Assembly (NCBI RefSeq): GCF_000165395.2 | Contig: NC_010574.1 | Coordinates: forward strand, 620,001-684,000 | Reading direction: 5' to 3' | Source of the DNA: Babesia bovis T2Bo | Taxonomy: Eukaryota > Apicomplexa > Aconoidasida > Piroplasmida > Babesiidae | Length of the DNA stretch: 64,000 nucleotides | Part shown: positions 31,447 to 44,272 of the stretch, piece by piece | Position numbering within the stretch: the first letter of the stretch is position 1 | How the letters are laid out: each line of letters opens with the position of its first letter | Made by a program: the position numbers and the translations under genes | The notes under the pieces: model-generated | The model's input: the letters and a program-made list of their open reading frames with translations, nothing else | What the model was told of the DNA's origin: nothing | Database searches by the model: none

Positions 31447-32904
31447 GTAGCCGCCATCTAGATCCTATTCAGCATCAGCAACGCCATTGTCGCGCGCTAG
31501 CAATATGGGCTAAATACCCAATGTGACCATGCAAACAGGTTTTGTGCGTTTTATATAACGCAATATAGAGGGAATGTAGAGTGCTTTCCGTGTTGCTAGT
31601 AACAATAGCGGGGCGTACATCACGGAATTTAGCAGCTCCCCATGAATGTTACATTCCCCATATCATTGGAGAAAATATACCAATATAGCTACATATATCA
31701 ATCATATCTAAGATCTATAATTGCGATGTGCGAAATTGTCCTGGAAAATTCGGACGCGGATCGCTCGGTACTTGCACTACTCGTGATCTTCCATACCTGT
31801 ATATCACGCGACCTTGCTGATTTTTGAACTATATACAAATATTTTTGAATTTTGCACATTTAATTGCACTCTAGCGATCTTAATTACTATCGCAAGCCGG
31901 TATCAGTTGACAGCTACCATTTTTTGACCACCTGACGTGGAATATATTTTCTCCGGTAATTGCTTTTGTTATCTAGCTATTCCACCAGATTAATGTATAC
32001 CACACTTTGTTATAAGGAATAATATAAAACATGCATGATTAGGGCTACTTCTCGTCGTTGATGACCTATGTTTGCGATGTGTACGTGCATAGGAAGTAGT
32101 GACTACATGATACCTTAACGTTAACATTTGAAGGATAAAGAGCTTTAGATACATATGTACATGTGATTACTGGTCCGCTTTATTTGTGTGTAGCGGGATA
32201 TCTGTTTTATATACTACACTTGAGACCCCTGTTTCCAGATCCAGGCAATATGCAACTATATGATTGAAATTCTATTTCAGCTACGCTGTAAATCACTTTG
32301 GAGTGTAACTATGCGAGATAATGTTGATAAATTATATTCGTCATAACGCTGGAATATCCTATACAGTGATATACCCAAAATACTTCTAGAGAATAAAGTA
32401 TCTATTGAATAGTAGTTACATTAACCACTAGCAAACGTACATACTACATCTAGCAGATTACACTATTATCCAAGGTACTACGTTGAAATGGTACCATTAA
32501 CTACTATGCTGCAACTACGGGCGACCATCACCGAAAGAGATGTCAATGGATCAAATGTATAGTCCACTGTTATTGTTTGATATGAAATTCTACAGTATAT
32601 CCAGAAATTTGTGCCCTACATGTAATCTGCTTTTGGCGCAGTAACGCCCGCTGCGGCACACCGGCGTCATTAAAAGTTTTATTTTATCCACGCGACACTG
32701 GATTGTATCATAGAAGGTTACAATCGTAATTTATTAAAGGCTTCTGTGCAATTAATTTCGAAGCACATCCTTAATCGGACGTTAACATATACACATAACA
32801 CCCTTGTATATATTCAGGTTGGTTTTACGATATATTCACGCTGCACTGCATATTAAGTGTACCGTAACATTTTTGTATATCGCGTTAATTATATTATTTG
32901 CAGG
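31447..32904. other. Gene-poor AT-rich intergenic region
   Basis: About 1.4 kb without a convincing coding frame between the cyclin and the V-ATPase gene, which diverge. The last ~90 bp probably hold a 5'UTR intron: TTATTTGCAG ends at 32903, two bases before the V-ATPase ATG, with possible donors at TATTCAG|GTTGGT (about 32817) or AAG|TGTACC-type sites. Otherwise I see nothing specific. Confidence 0.5.
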
Positions 32905-33499
32905 ATGGCTGCTGCTGCTGAGATTGCTAAAATCCCGTGCGATCCGCACTCAATCTTCTTCGGACTTATGGGAGCCGTTTCTTCCATGGTCTTCTCAAGT
33001 ATGTTATACATCTATAGTGTTTAAATAGATCGCAGGTCTTGGAGCTGCTTACGGTACCGCACGCAGTGGTGTAGGTATCAGCAGCATGGGTGTCATGCGC
33101 CCTGACCTGGTCATGAGATCTATTATCCCAGTTATTATGGCTGGTGTTTTGGGTATTTACGGACTTATTATGGCTGTTATCATCGTCCTTAACATGGGAC
33201 ATCCCGGGTCATACTCTGCCTATGCTGGATACTCACACCTGTCAGCCGGACTTATCGTTGGTTTCAGTGGACTGGTGAGTATATAGATTATATATAATAA
33301 TGACCCACAGGCTTCTGGTTTGGCCATCGGTATTGTAGGTGACGCCGGTGTCAGGGCCAACGCACAGCAAACAAGGCTGTTCGTCGGTATGGTACTCACC
33401 CTCGTCTTCGCCGAAACCCTTGCTCTTTACGGACTTATTGTCGGTCTGATCGTAGCCCTTAAGCCCGTTGCCGGTTTGTGCCTCCCCTATGCCAGCTGA
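32905..33499 (+). CDS. V-type H+-ATPase proteolipid subunit c
   Basis: Three exons: 32905-32998, 33036-33274 and 33311-33499, giving 173 residues with four TM helices. Conserved landmarks: [20 protein letters not shown] after helix 1, the [14 protein letters not shown] helix, [20 protein letters not shown] before helix 4, and the essential proton-carrying Glu in [13 protein letters not shown]. Subunit c forms the membrane ring of the V-ATPase in acidic compartments and the plasma membrane. Both introns are 36-37 bp. It converges with the uL14 gene, 52 bp between stops. Confidence 0.95.
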
Positions 33500-33551
33500 A
33501 AACACAATAAGCAATTAATATTGACTCGATAGCTTCATTTATGTAGTACTG

Positions 33552-33923
33552 TTAAAATATGCGATTTGCCATATTACGGCAGGCGTGACGGGTTTCCAGC
33601 AAAACTGGACCGCGGATCTTAGATGCGACTAGTTTGTTGTTAGCAATTACAACAAAAGCATTCTCGTCAAACTTGAACATCATGCCGTCGCGACGCATAG
33701 TTTCCTTGCGGCGACGAATTATTATACCGCGAGGTGTTTTGTTGCTAAATGTACACTCAGCAGTCTTGGCACGAACGGATACCTTAATGCGGTCACCAAT
33801 CTTACCAGTGCCGTGGCGATTGCGACCTAAACCGATAATACAACCCTTGATAATACCAGTAGTGTCGCCGCAGCGCACAATTGACATCTTTTGAAGACCG
33901 TATAGCAACGTAGAAGCAAACAT
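33552..33923 (-). CDS. Organellar (bacterial-type) ribosomal protein uL14
   Basis: Single exon, 123 residues, the length of bacterial L14. Conserved core: VRCGDTTGIIKGCIIGLGRN, GDRIKVSVRAK, RGIIIRRRKETMRRDG, then FDENAFVVIANNKLVASKIRGPV. The cytosolic homologue (RPL23) has a different pattern, so this is an organellar ribosomal protein. The leader MFASTLLYGLQK is short and lacks an apicoplast-type signal peptide, which favours the mitochondrion. It binds 23S-like rRNA near the inter-subunit bridge. Lies just downstream of the SLBP-like gene on the same strand. Confidence 0.9.
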   Translation of the reverse strand: MFASTLLYGLQKMSIVRCGDTTGIIKGCIIGLGRNRHGTGKIGDRIKVSVRAKTAECTFSNKTPRGIIIRRRKETMRRDGMMFKFDENAFVVIANNKLVASKIRGPVLLETRHACRNMANRIF

Positions 33924-33985
33924 GGTGGAGTTATATATACAGAGCGATACAAATCAAATAGTGCACCAAAACGGTCAGGGTAAGA

Positions 33986-34627
33986 TCACTGGTTACTGGA
34001 ATATGAATTGATATACCTTTTGTAACGTTCATGAAATTGCTTATTAGTACTCGATTTACTTATCACAATAGCTCGGTTCAAAAATTCCGACTCCTCTAAT
34101 GTACGAAATCCAGAATGAGTAATCTGGCCTTTAAACCAACTTGGCTTGAACAATACAGGCGCTAGTGATGTGCCCGAACTCGCGCTATCTAATAATGACG
34201 CATAACCGTCTTCAGATGACTCTGGGAGAAGTGTATTTTCACAAATGCCTAAAAATGCCTGGATGTCACCATCACGTACAGCATTAGATAGCAACGCACA
34301 TTGAGCGTCAGTTATACCATTCCATAGATATACACAATGGCGCCAATTTGATATCTGCTGATTCCACTGCGATATACTCAAGGATGATCGGTGATCAGGT
34401 GTCACTGGATGCCAAGAGTTACGCAACTCCTTAAAACGCAATTCCCGAGGAACAGTAGCTGTATAACGCTCATAAGCAGCATTCAGTTTAGTAAGAGTTA
34501 TATTCTTCAAACGATTTGACGCCCTGGCCTCACGATCGTAATTGTCCTTATCTTTATCAACGTACGTGCTTTGACGAGCATATTTAGCATAACGCATCCT
34601 ATGATCGGATCTAATTCTAAAGAGCAC
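33986..34627 (-). CDS. Histone mRNA stem-loop binding protein (SLBP)-like
   Basis: Single exon, 213 residues. The central ~70 residues match the SLBP RNA-binding domain: LTKLNAAYERYTATVPRELR, then WHPVTPDHRSSLSISQWNQQ and WRHCVYLWN, in the order Y..Y...VP...R..HP.TPD...S...W..Q...W. SLBP binds the 3' stem-loop of replication-dependent histone mRNAs. The N-terminus is basic and the C-terminal half (SEDGYASLLDSASSGTSLAP) is not conserved. The first ATG MLFRIRSDHRMRYAK is used; an internal ATG follows 10 codons on. Confidence 0.75.
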   Translation of the reverse strand: MLFRIRSDHRMRYAKYARQSTYVDKDKDNYDREARASNRLKNITLTKLNAAYERYTATVPRELRFKELRNSWHPVTPDHRSSLSISQWNQQISNWRHCVYLWNGITDAQCALLSNAVRDGDIQAFLGICENTLLPESSEDGYASLLDSASSGTSLAPVLFKPSWFKGQITHSGFRTLEESEFLNRAIVISKSSTNKQFHERYKRYINSYSSNQ

Positions 34628-34852
34628 TCATTAGTATTCAATATAATGTATTAATGCTACTAAAGGATGTAGTATTAAACAGGAGCGATAAAGCCAACAT
34701 GGCATCAAGTGTGTGAGGTGACACAACACACAAACGAAAAAAGCTGACATTCCCAGCAAAAGGTTTTCTGAGTATTTCTGTATATTTACATCACAAAACA
34801 TGTTGCAAATTCATGGGATTTTAGTAAATGTGTGCACTTTTAGACAGAGAGA

Positions 34853-35539
34853 ATGAAAACGACATCAACCCTGGTAGTAGTATCAACTATCGCCACGCTC
34901 TCAGTAGCAACGGCAGCTACATCCAATAGAACGGGAGGAGCGATAAATGGATTCATGCCGCACCTAGTCAACTCTACAGTGTCAACTATCGCAGGAGTAT
35001 CACAACAGGACCTAGACACACCGCACATCTCACTCAAAGTTATGCCTTCAAAACGTATACACATCTCACCAAGTGAAATGAATGCGCTTTTGTTCACCAT
35101 CAAACAGGAAATTCATAGGAAGGTATGTTTGAGCACACATTACACACCTTGTCATATGTCACGCAGGTCAACCAACTAGAAGGTATAGTGTAACTGTAAA
35201 CCAAATACATGACGCCATAACAGATGATCTGATAGAACATAGACACGAAAACGAAAAACACCTATCAGCATGGGCACTCAATCAAGCTCCAGTATATATG
35301 CCATTTAGAGGTAAGACCAATCATACAGATAAAACCTTACTTGAATATAGATAATCCGGAAGGGACCAAAAATAAACATGAAAGTAGTCTTGAGTTAGAA
35401 GTACAAAAAAATAAACAGAAGGCTGAAGATAGAAACAGCTCAGGTAAACCACAAGAGCTCGAAACTGTAAGTTAGTTATCATATAGCGATTAACTACAAA
35501 CAGAAGGACACAACCAAGCCTAATGAGAAGCCAGCATGA
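34853..35539 (+). CDS. Small secreted protein of five exons, unknown family
   Basis: Five exons: 34853-35122, 35167-35182, 35224-35310, 35351-35466 and 35504-35539, giving 174 residues. The second exon is only 16 nt. The start MKTTSTLVVVSTIATLSVATAA is a signal peptide. The mature part is helical and charged (QLEDDLIEHRHENEKHLSAW), then a Lys/Glu-rich segment ending NEKPA; there is one NRT and one NST possible glycosylation site. No anchor. Joined only by frame and GT-AG rules, so the later exons are less certain. Function not recognised. Confidence 0.55.
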
Positions 35540-35638
35540 CTCCTAGTACCACGCCATCACCCAGAGGTATATCTAGAATCCACTGGCCTCTAAGGCTATA
35601 AACATCAAGCATAAGTAATCACGTAAACATGACCTAAT

Positions 35639-35658
35639 AATAAATTAATTAATTTATT
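35639..35658. terminator. AT-only 20-bp perfect palindrome
   Basis: A 20-bp sequence made only of A and T equals its own reverse complement and lies between the secreted-protein gene and ArgRS, about 130 bp before the latter's start. It could be a 3'-end or promoter element, or chance in AT-rich DNA. Confidence 0.25.
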
Positions 35659-35786
35659 CTATAGCATCGACCCATGGATTATAGTGTGTAAGTGCCCTAC
35701 CATTGGTGAGAGCAATGTTAACCAGTGCCTTATAGAATATTGATCTAGAGAATCCTATTATAAGGTCATAAAACAGATTTTTAAAC

Positions 35787-37771
<1,985 letters not shown>

Positions 37772-37779
37772 ACTAAAAT

Positions 37780-40700
37780 CTAATGTGCTATACCCTGCTG
37801 CCACGCCTGGACCATGTCGTAGACCAAAGTAGTCTTACTATGTAGCGAGGCGTGTACTTTGCGCAAAATGAAACTAGCAGCACGCTCAGGCGTTGCTTCC
37901 AAAAATAAACGCTGACGGAGCTTATCCACAGAACTACGCCTGAAACACGTCATGCCAGAATGCTCAAGCAACTTGACAAACGATATCAACGTAGATGATT
38001 CCTGTCTCACACAAAGATAAGAAGCGACTAACAAGCGCACATAACGCTGAAAGTTGTCGGATTCAACACCACCTAGCAAATCAGTCATCTCCTTAGTCAA
38101 CTTAAATGGCGCCTGCTCAAAATGTACATCAGCAGCAGGAGATGAACCTAGGATAAAACCATAGTCAATGTGGATTATATGGCCAGCAGAAGATATCATC
38201 AGGTTACCATTGTGACGGTCCTTAACCTGTAACAGAAAACATAAAAGAGAATAACCAGCCATAGATTTTATAAAGTTATCCATGGCACAACGAAACGTTG
38301 TACTGCCTCGAGGACCAAACTTCAGCAAAAAGTAATCCTCCAAACTACCGCCATAATCCTGGCCAATGGTATGACGACTTATGCTACCAGGAATGAAACC
38401 AACTATACCACCCAAGATGTGAGTACAACCAATAACACCCTGAAGGGTATCCGGAATATTGGCCTCGGCATAGCAAAGCGGCCTACACCCGGAGCACCAA
38501 CGGTTTTGCATGATTGTGTGGTTCACCAACGATGCCATGGATTCAGTATCTGAACTGTCAGCGTTATACTCCTGCCTGGATCCCTGGTGAGGACTAGTGG
38601 GACGTGAAGGTGACCCTACGTTGCTAGGCTCCATTTTTACGTGGTCCATAAACAACGCAACGGAATCCAAAGAAGTAACAGAATGGGCATTCGACATGTT
38701 CTTATCACCCTGTGAGTACAAGGTACCCGGGCCAAAAATATCAAGAGATGGCAACCGAAGTTTTAGCACAGTATATAGCGCCGTGGAATATGGTACCACA
38801 AGAAAAGGCTGTAAATAAGCTTCCAAATTGTATTTGCGAAATACATGCATCAAAAACAACTTAACCTGTATAACTAAGGCATCCTGACGCATGTCGTCAT
38901 TCATCTTGTATATGTAACGAGTAGACATGCTGTTTTCCAAGTAAAAGTCAAGCGTAAATGGCACACGCGTAGCAGAGTTAAGCATGTGCGATGTCTTAGC
39001 GTCCAAGCAGCGTATGCTCTTGGAGCCATAGCTCCCAGGTGTTACGTTGTGCAACCCATAACCACACTTCTCGAGGCTGTCATCAAAGCAACGAACATGA
39101 CGACCCACTATGCATCTTTGGTTCACCTTAGAAAGACCTTCACGAAGCCTACGCTTACGATCGTTGGGATCAACCGTGGCTAAATATAAAGCCAACTCAA
39201 GCAACTTGCTATGCATATGAATGCTGCGCATGTCCAGACGTAGCTTGTCAGAATCACGAGCTGCGCAAATAAACAAATCCAAAAACGTAGCTGCCTTGTG
39301 CGCAACACCGTGCTGATCACTGGTATGAACCATACAAGCCAAGTAATATGGTAAACGCTCACTCACTAAGTCGTCAGACATAGTTGCACTCAACAAGTGC
39401 CAAACACGGTCACCAGGGTCAACATAAAGCGATTGTACCAGTTGAGGTAAAATAAGCGAAACAAGATGAGGATTATGGGCTAAGGCATGACAAGCCTGTG
39501 TACGCTGCATCACACTGAGGTTGTCATTCACAATAAACTCAGACAGACAAACATCAATCCCCTTGTGCTGCAAGTATATCTGAGCAAGCAAAGATGTATG
39601 CCCACTAAAATAAATTTTGCCACTTGAAACCGTACGCATAGAGTGTGGTAACCAAGGTTTAATGACCCCTTGAGATGCCAAATAATCAAACATCACATGC
39701 CTCTGGCAATCAGCCATAATGCCTTCAACAGTGGGTATAATTTTCAGACAAGTCATATTACCAACGGCAAACAAAAGCTTCAAGTAAACCGGATGACGCA
39801 CCACCGCATCCAAGTTGGGATTTTTAAACCTAGGATTCATAGACTCACGAGATAAAAGCGTTAGACAACGCTGACGAATAAGATGCGCAGCAAATCGCAA
39901 AGATACAGGAGCACCATGCTTACCACAATCATCATCGTTCTGATATGTACTGACACCCTTAAAACCTAAAAATACATCACAGACCTCATCCAAGCCCTCA
40001 CTGAAGTTAACAAAAGAAATATACAACTTGGATATATAGGTCTTGATTAGTACCTTTACCAAACGAACGTGTGAAGCATAGAAACCTGATTGCCTAAACA
40101 ACTTCAGTATACGGTGCATACCGCAAGCAACGTTAGTAAAATCTATCAGACACCTGAAACAGGGCTTAGCCTTCGGACACCTAATCATACCATGAGTAAT
40201 AACCGAATCGTGAAAGAATCTAGCCATAATCTGAATTGCAAGCCAAGCGCTGCGTCGTGAGACTTGGGAAGATGTAAGCAACTGAGTCACCAGCATGAGA
40301 AGCCATTTAACATGACCTATACCCTTGCCAACAGGCAGTGCACTGTGATTTAATAAGCCCATCGATGCCATACGCTCAATCACGAAGAAATGAGGAACAA
40401 ACTGCCATTTGGGTTCTTGAAAGAGCAGTCTACGATTCAAAAAGGCGTATATAGTGTACAATTGATTACACATATCAGTGTAAGCCGATGGTTTTAATTT
40501 ACCCGGATCTATTCGATACAGTAGATTGTTTATATTCTCATGCAGTAACCTGCGAAGGCTATTTAACAGCTTCAGGTGAGACTTTTCCACAAATACGTAA
40601 TCCATAAATAAAATAATATGAGCCATCTCCCTTGTATATACACGACGGAAACAATTCCACTGGCAAAGTTTGCTGCGTAGCACAATGTGACCTGGGATTT

Positions 40701-41523
40701 TGTGGCATGCATTGTAGAGGATATTCAAAATTAGCGTAGCGCCATCGTCCAATAAAGCATACCCACGAGAATCGTGAGAATATAAAGTCTGTATATCCAC
40801 CCAGCCATCTTCATATAACTTTGAGCGTGACTTAACAAGTATAGATACACGACGCAGTAGCTGTACGATGTACCATGGATTGATATGTAATCCAGACAAA
40901 AACCCCTTCAAGCGAAGACATGTCCGCAAAGTAGCTAGGATGTTTTGCCTAGCCTTTATATGTTTCCTTTGCAATCTGCTGTTAAGGACTTTATCCTTAG
41001 AAAAGAAAACCGCTGACTTTTTAGAACGAGAGCAGGCGTCTTTCACCTTAATACCACCTATAGGTACAACACGGAAGAATGTTGATATAAACTTGGTTAA
41101 TTTAATTAAACGTTTATATTGCCTCTGTCCTACATTGTTAAAAATTAAACAACGCAAAATGTATGAAGTAAGAATGTCTAACGTAATCTCCAGATTTCGT
41201 TCAAAGAGAAATATCAAACGAGATGCAGACAACCGTAAACGTTCCGGGTTCAAATCTTCAAAACTAAAAGATGAAGTAGTCGTGTCACTAGAAGAACAAT
41301 GCAAATTTTTGCAATTTAACGATGTGCTTGATCGCCGATGGCAAAGCTTATCCAATGCATCGAAAGAACTAGCATTTTTTAACGAACTACATTGTGCATG
41401 TTTATAAGCAAGATAAGAATCAACAAAATGTGTAACGTCCATGCTGGGCAAATTAAATGTGTCGTAGTATGTGCCGTTGTCGCGCAATTGCACATACCAC
41501 GACACTAACCGGACTGATGGCAA
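37780..41523 (-). CDS. Phosphatidylinositol 4-kinase, type III-alpha-like
   Basis: Single exon, 1247 residues. The C-terminal catalytic domain is clear: a helical-to-N-lobe transition with YIYKMNDDMRQDALVIQ, then HILGGIVGFIPGSISRHTIG, catalytic loop VKDRHNGNLMI and metal-binding motif HIDYGF (DYG in place of DFG), followed by FKLTKEMTDLLGG, characteristic of PI4K rather than PI3K. The first ~800 residues are helical solenoid without strong motifs. It makes PI4P, probably at the plasma membrane or Golgi. The length is modest against ~2100 residues in human PI4KA, as usual for reduced apicomplexan forms. An antisense frame at 40868-41407 is not coding. Confidence 0.88.
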   Translation of the reverse strand: MPSVRLVSWYVQLRDNGTYYDTFNLPSMDVTHFVDSYLAYKHAQCSSLKNASSFDALDKLCHRRSSTSLNCKNLHCSSSDTTTSSFSFEDLNPERLRLSASRLIFLFERNLEITLDILTSYILRCLIFNNVGQRQYKRLIKLTKFISTFFRVVPIGGIKVKDACSRSKKSAVFFSKDKVLNSRLQRKHIKARQNILATLRTCLRLKGFLSGLHINPWYIVQLLRRVSILVKSRSKLYEDGWVDIQTLYSHDSRGYALLDDGATLILNILYNACHKIPGHIVLRSKLCQWNCFRRVYTREMAHIILFMDYVFVEKSHLKLLNSLRRLLHENINNLLYRIDPGKLKPSAYTDMCNQLYTIYAFLNRRLLFQEPKWQFVPHFFVIERMASMGLLNHSALPVGKGIGHVKWLLMLVTQLLTSSQVSRRSAWLAIQIMARFFHDSVITHGMIRCPKAKPCFRCLIDFTNVACGMHRILKLFRQSGFYASHVRLVKVLIKTYISKLYISFVNFSEGLDEVCDVFLGFKGVSTYQNDDDCGKHGAPVSLRFAAHLIRQRCLTLLSRESMNPRFKNPNLDAVVRHPVYLKLLFAVGNMTCLKIIPTVEGIMADCQRHVMFDYLASQGVIKPWLPHSMRTVSSGKIYFSGHTSLLAQIYLQHKGIDVCLSEFIVNDNLSVMQRTQACHALAHNPHLVSLILPQLVQSLYVDPGDRVWHLLSATMSDDLVSERLPYYLACMVHTSDQHGVAHKAATFLDLFICAARDSDKLRLDMRSIHMHSKLLELALYLATVDPNDRKRRLREGLSKVNQRCIVGRHVRCFDDSLEKCGYGLHNVTPGSYGSKSIRCLDAKTSHMLNSATRVPFTLDFYLENSMSTRYIYKMNDDMRQDALVIQVKLFLMHVFRKYNLEAYLQPFLVVPYSTALYTVLKLRLPSLDIFGPGTLYSQGDKNMSNAHSVTSLDSVALFMDHVKMEPSNVGSPSRPTSPHQGSRQEYNADSSDTESMASLVNHTIMQNRWCSGCRPLCYAEANIPDTLQGVIGCTHILGGIVGFIPGSISRHTIGQDYGGSLEDYFLLKFGPRGSTTFRCAMDNFIKSMAGYSLLCFLLQVKDRHNGNLMISSAGHIIHIDYGFILGSSPAADVHFEQAPFKLTKEMTDLLGGVESDNFQRYVRLLVASYLCVRQESSTLISFVKLLEHSGMTCFRRSSVDKLRQRLFLEATPERAASFILRKVHASLHSKTTLVYDMVQAWQQGIAH

Positions 41524-41993
41524 TAACGTATCGTGAAATTTGATAGCTAACCCTTGGTGTTCAACGTAGATATATTACAAAATACAAAAATTCATAAAGT
41601 GACAGAATCAGTAAACCAATAATAGTACCGTGTGGTATGCCGCAGGTGTATTGAATAAACTTTTGATTAAACGATATCGTCACGGTAGATATTAAAAACG
41701 AAGAACAGGCTGACTTTTCATTTCAAACCTTTAGGTGTACATTTAAAACCTAGATGAATAGCCGATGAAGACATACATATGCCGTAATGAACACACAACC
41801 GTTTTTTTGTTAAAAATTGAGACTTACAATGCTTTGGTATACTATATAATGGAATTTCGGTAAAAATGAAATATTGGTTGACTTCTATCGATGCAGGGCA
41901 TCGAGACTTGCGGGATGGGGTTGACGATGGGCAGGCGAGTTCTCATGATTATCCCCGTAAATAATATTATACATATTTGTACCACTATCGAAA
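41524..41993. promoter_or_regulatory. Divergent spacer between PI4K and RPL13A
   Basis: AT-rich 470-bp spacer between two divergent starts. No coding frame; must contain both promoters. Confidence 0.4.
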
Positions 41994-42767
41994 ATGTTTA
42001 AGGAGGTATGTTATAGCCAGGTAATTAATGTAGAACATAACTGGGTTTCTACATTTGGCCGCCCCGACATCTATACATCGCTGTTCAGAAAATAGTAATC
42101 GATTGTAAGGGACACCTTATGGGTCGCCTAGCCTCAGTAGTGGCTAAAGAATTACTAAGTGGACAGAAGATTGTTTGCGTTCGCTGTGAGGATGTAAGCA
42201 TCAGTGGATCCCTATACCGCAACAAGCGTAAGTGTAGTACACAAATAACAATATAATGCTATCACAGTGAAATACCACCGCTTCTTGCGCCTGAGGACCA
42301 ATTCTAACCCACGCCACGGTCCATTCCACCTCAGGAAACCATCCAAAATGTTTTGGCGTGTGGTGCGAGGTATGATTCCTCATAAGACTAAGCGTGGAGC
42401 TGAAGCCCTTAAACGCCTGAAGACCTACGAGGGAGTGCCACCACCATACGATAAGGTAAAGAAACAAGTCGTTCCATCGGCTCTTCGCTTTTTGAAGTTG
42501 AAGCCTCACCGTAGACACTGCCGCCTAGGCGACGTCCTCGCTAAGGTACGTTTAAATAAAGGCAATCTCAAGGCCAATAACCCGCAGGTTGGATGGAACC
42601 ACAACGGACTCATCCAGAAACTGGAGGCTCACAGGAAGGAGCGCTCGCAAGAATACTACAAGGAAAAGATGGAGAAAGTGAAGAGGCGTGAACAGGCCAA
42701 GGCGGAAGCAATGTCTAAGCTTCCCGAAGAGCACAAGAATGCTCTTACATACTGTGGTTACGCTTAG
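41994..42767 (+). CDS. RPL13A: Cytosolic 60S ribosomal protein L13a (uL13)
   Basis: Three exons: 41994-42005, 42089-42227 and 42268-42767, giving 216 residues. The first exon encodes only MFKE. Conserved regions: [36 protein letters not shown], then [37 protein letters not shown] and [17 protein letters not shown], the classic uL13 signature of the eukaryotic large subunit. A C-terminal basic helix ([20 protein letters not shown]) follows. The first intron is 83 bp, the second 40 bp. Confidence 0.93.
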
Positions 42768-42942
42768 AAAACACTATCGTTTCATTGAACTACCTTAACA
42801 TTATGTTAAAATATATGCTCGTGTGTGGCACTGATGTGTGGACCCTTGGCATTGCAATGTGGCTACACACCAACCGTATAATTCTATGCTTTCACTGTGT
42901 ATTTTACATAATAATGGGTTGAAGATGATCAAAGATACAGTA

Positions 42943-43864
42943 ATGCATGAGAACCTTACCTTTTCGTTTCGGTCCCTCCGTACAAAAGAAAGGCAAAAGG
43001 CCCATCGATTTGAAACTGGTAACCCTGATGTACCACTTTTAGAGTCGAACAATGGCCAAACTGGTGAGTGTTTTTAAATGTAAAATAACAATATCAGATA
43101 TGTCGATAAACCAGAGTCATGATACAGATGACGTAGCTGTGTCAATAAATCTACCACCTAGTTGGCTGGAACTGGTAGAAGATTGCATATTTACATTCAA
43201 AAATGTTAAGAACAGAATTAGAGATTTAGATAATGCACAAAACAAAAGCCTGTTGACTGTATTCGACCGATTGGGGAAAAAGGACCATGGCCAAATAGGG
43301 GTTATTACAACCGATATCGCAACAATGATGAAAAAAATAGAGCGTAACATGGATATCATCGGTAGAGAATGTCCTGATTATGTAGAAAATCAATTGCGCA
43401 AAAACGCAAGGCATAAAATCGCAAGTGAGCTTTTAGGATTGTCTGATACCTTTCGAAGACTGCAAAAAACATATTATGAACACGTACAAGAGGATAAACA
43501 AAATCGAGCCAATTCGGCAATTCCAGAAATAGCTCTGGTCAATGAAAGTTTTGTACAAGAGCAAGTTCAAGTATCTCATGAAAATATAGCAGATCGTACT
43601 AATAGACTCCACGAAATTACAATGACCATGCAGGAACTTAGAGATATGTACACCCAACTTGCTAACATGATTGTAGAACAGGGGTCCATGCTCGACCAAA
43701 TAGATTATAATGTTAGGTTATTCACTGAAAACACAAAAGGGGTTGTTCGGGAATTACGTAAAACATTAAAAAAGGAGACTTCAGGATTTGCCATCAAAAT
43801 GGTGCGCAATCTGCTGCTGGTTATTTTTGTGGAGATCATACTTTTAGTCATAAAATTTGCATAA
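42943..43864 (+). CDS. Syntaxin-16/Tlg2-type Qa-SNARE
   Basis: Two exons: 42943-43063 and 43098-43864, giving 295 residues. The start MHENLTFSFRSLRTKERQ is preferred because it resembles the Vps45-binding N-peptide of Tlg2/syntaxin 16. The Habc region begins NLPPSWLELVEDCIFTFKNV, like LPPKWVDGVDEI of human STX16. The SNARE helix contains LRDMYTQLANMIVEQGSMLDQIDYNV, with the zero-layer Gln in the expected place, and the protein ends in a tail-anchor TM helix (NLLLVIFVEIILLVIKFA). It mediates endosome-to-Golgi membrane fusion. No other TGN marker is seen nearby. Confidence 0.9.
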
Positions 43865-44272
43865 ATTCGTGTTTAAATATCATCATTGAAAACTTTTTGT
43901 TGGTGTCATTCTGTATATACATCGTGTCCCAAGCTGTAGCATGTGCTATTGAGCTGTATGTAAACATGGCAACCGTAGTTGCCCTGGCTACTGTGTTACA
44001 TAAATGACATACTGTAGTGCTTTACTTGTCAATTGCCATGTCTGCCACTATATTCTATTGGGGAGGTCTATTCACGTTTTGCCCTAGTATAGAATTTGTA
44101 CGCAATAATCGTTATTGGTTTCATCCAATTGCGAATAATCGTTGCAGCAGCTCAATGTTTGACAGAAGTGACCTCCTAGACTCTGCGAACTTGGACATTG
44201 TAAATGGGCATATAGGGTTCTAATACATGACACTTTGCAGTCGATACCATCCAATATGGAGATTTTTCACTC
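43865..44272. other. Left edge of block 2: TRAP-type 3' flank
   Basis: From about 44000 the sequence matches the 3' flank of the TRAP genes (45690-45989, 55040-55200 and 3210-3460). There is no TRAP tail in front of it, so the similarity break near 44000 is the left edge of block 2. A 68-codon plus-strand frame (44017-44223) recurs at 45683-45940 and is taken as untranslated. Confidence 0.55.

Noticed and set aside
40868..41407. 179-codon plus-strand frame
   Set aside because: Antisense of the N-terminal part of PI4K, whose frame continues on both sides; no start context or family similarity.
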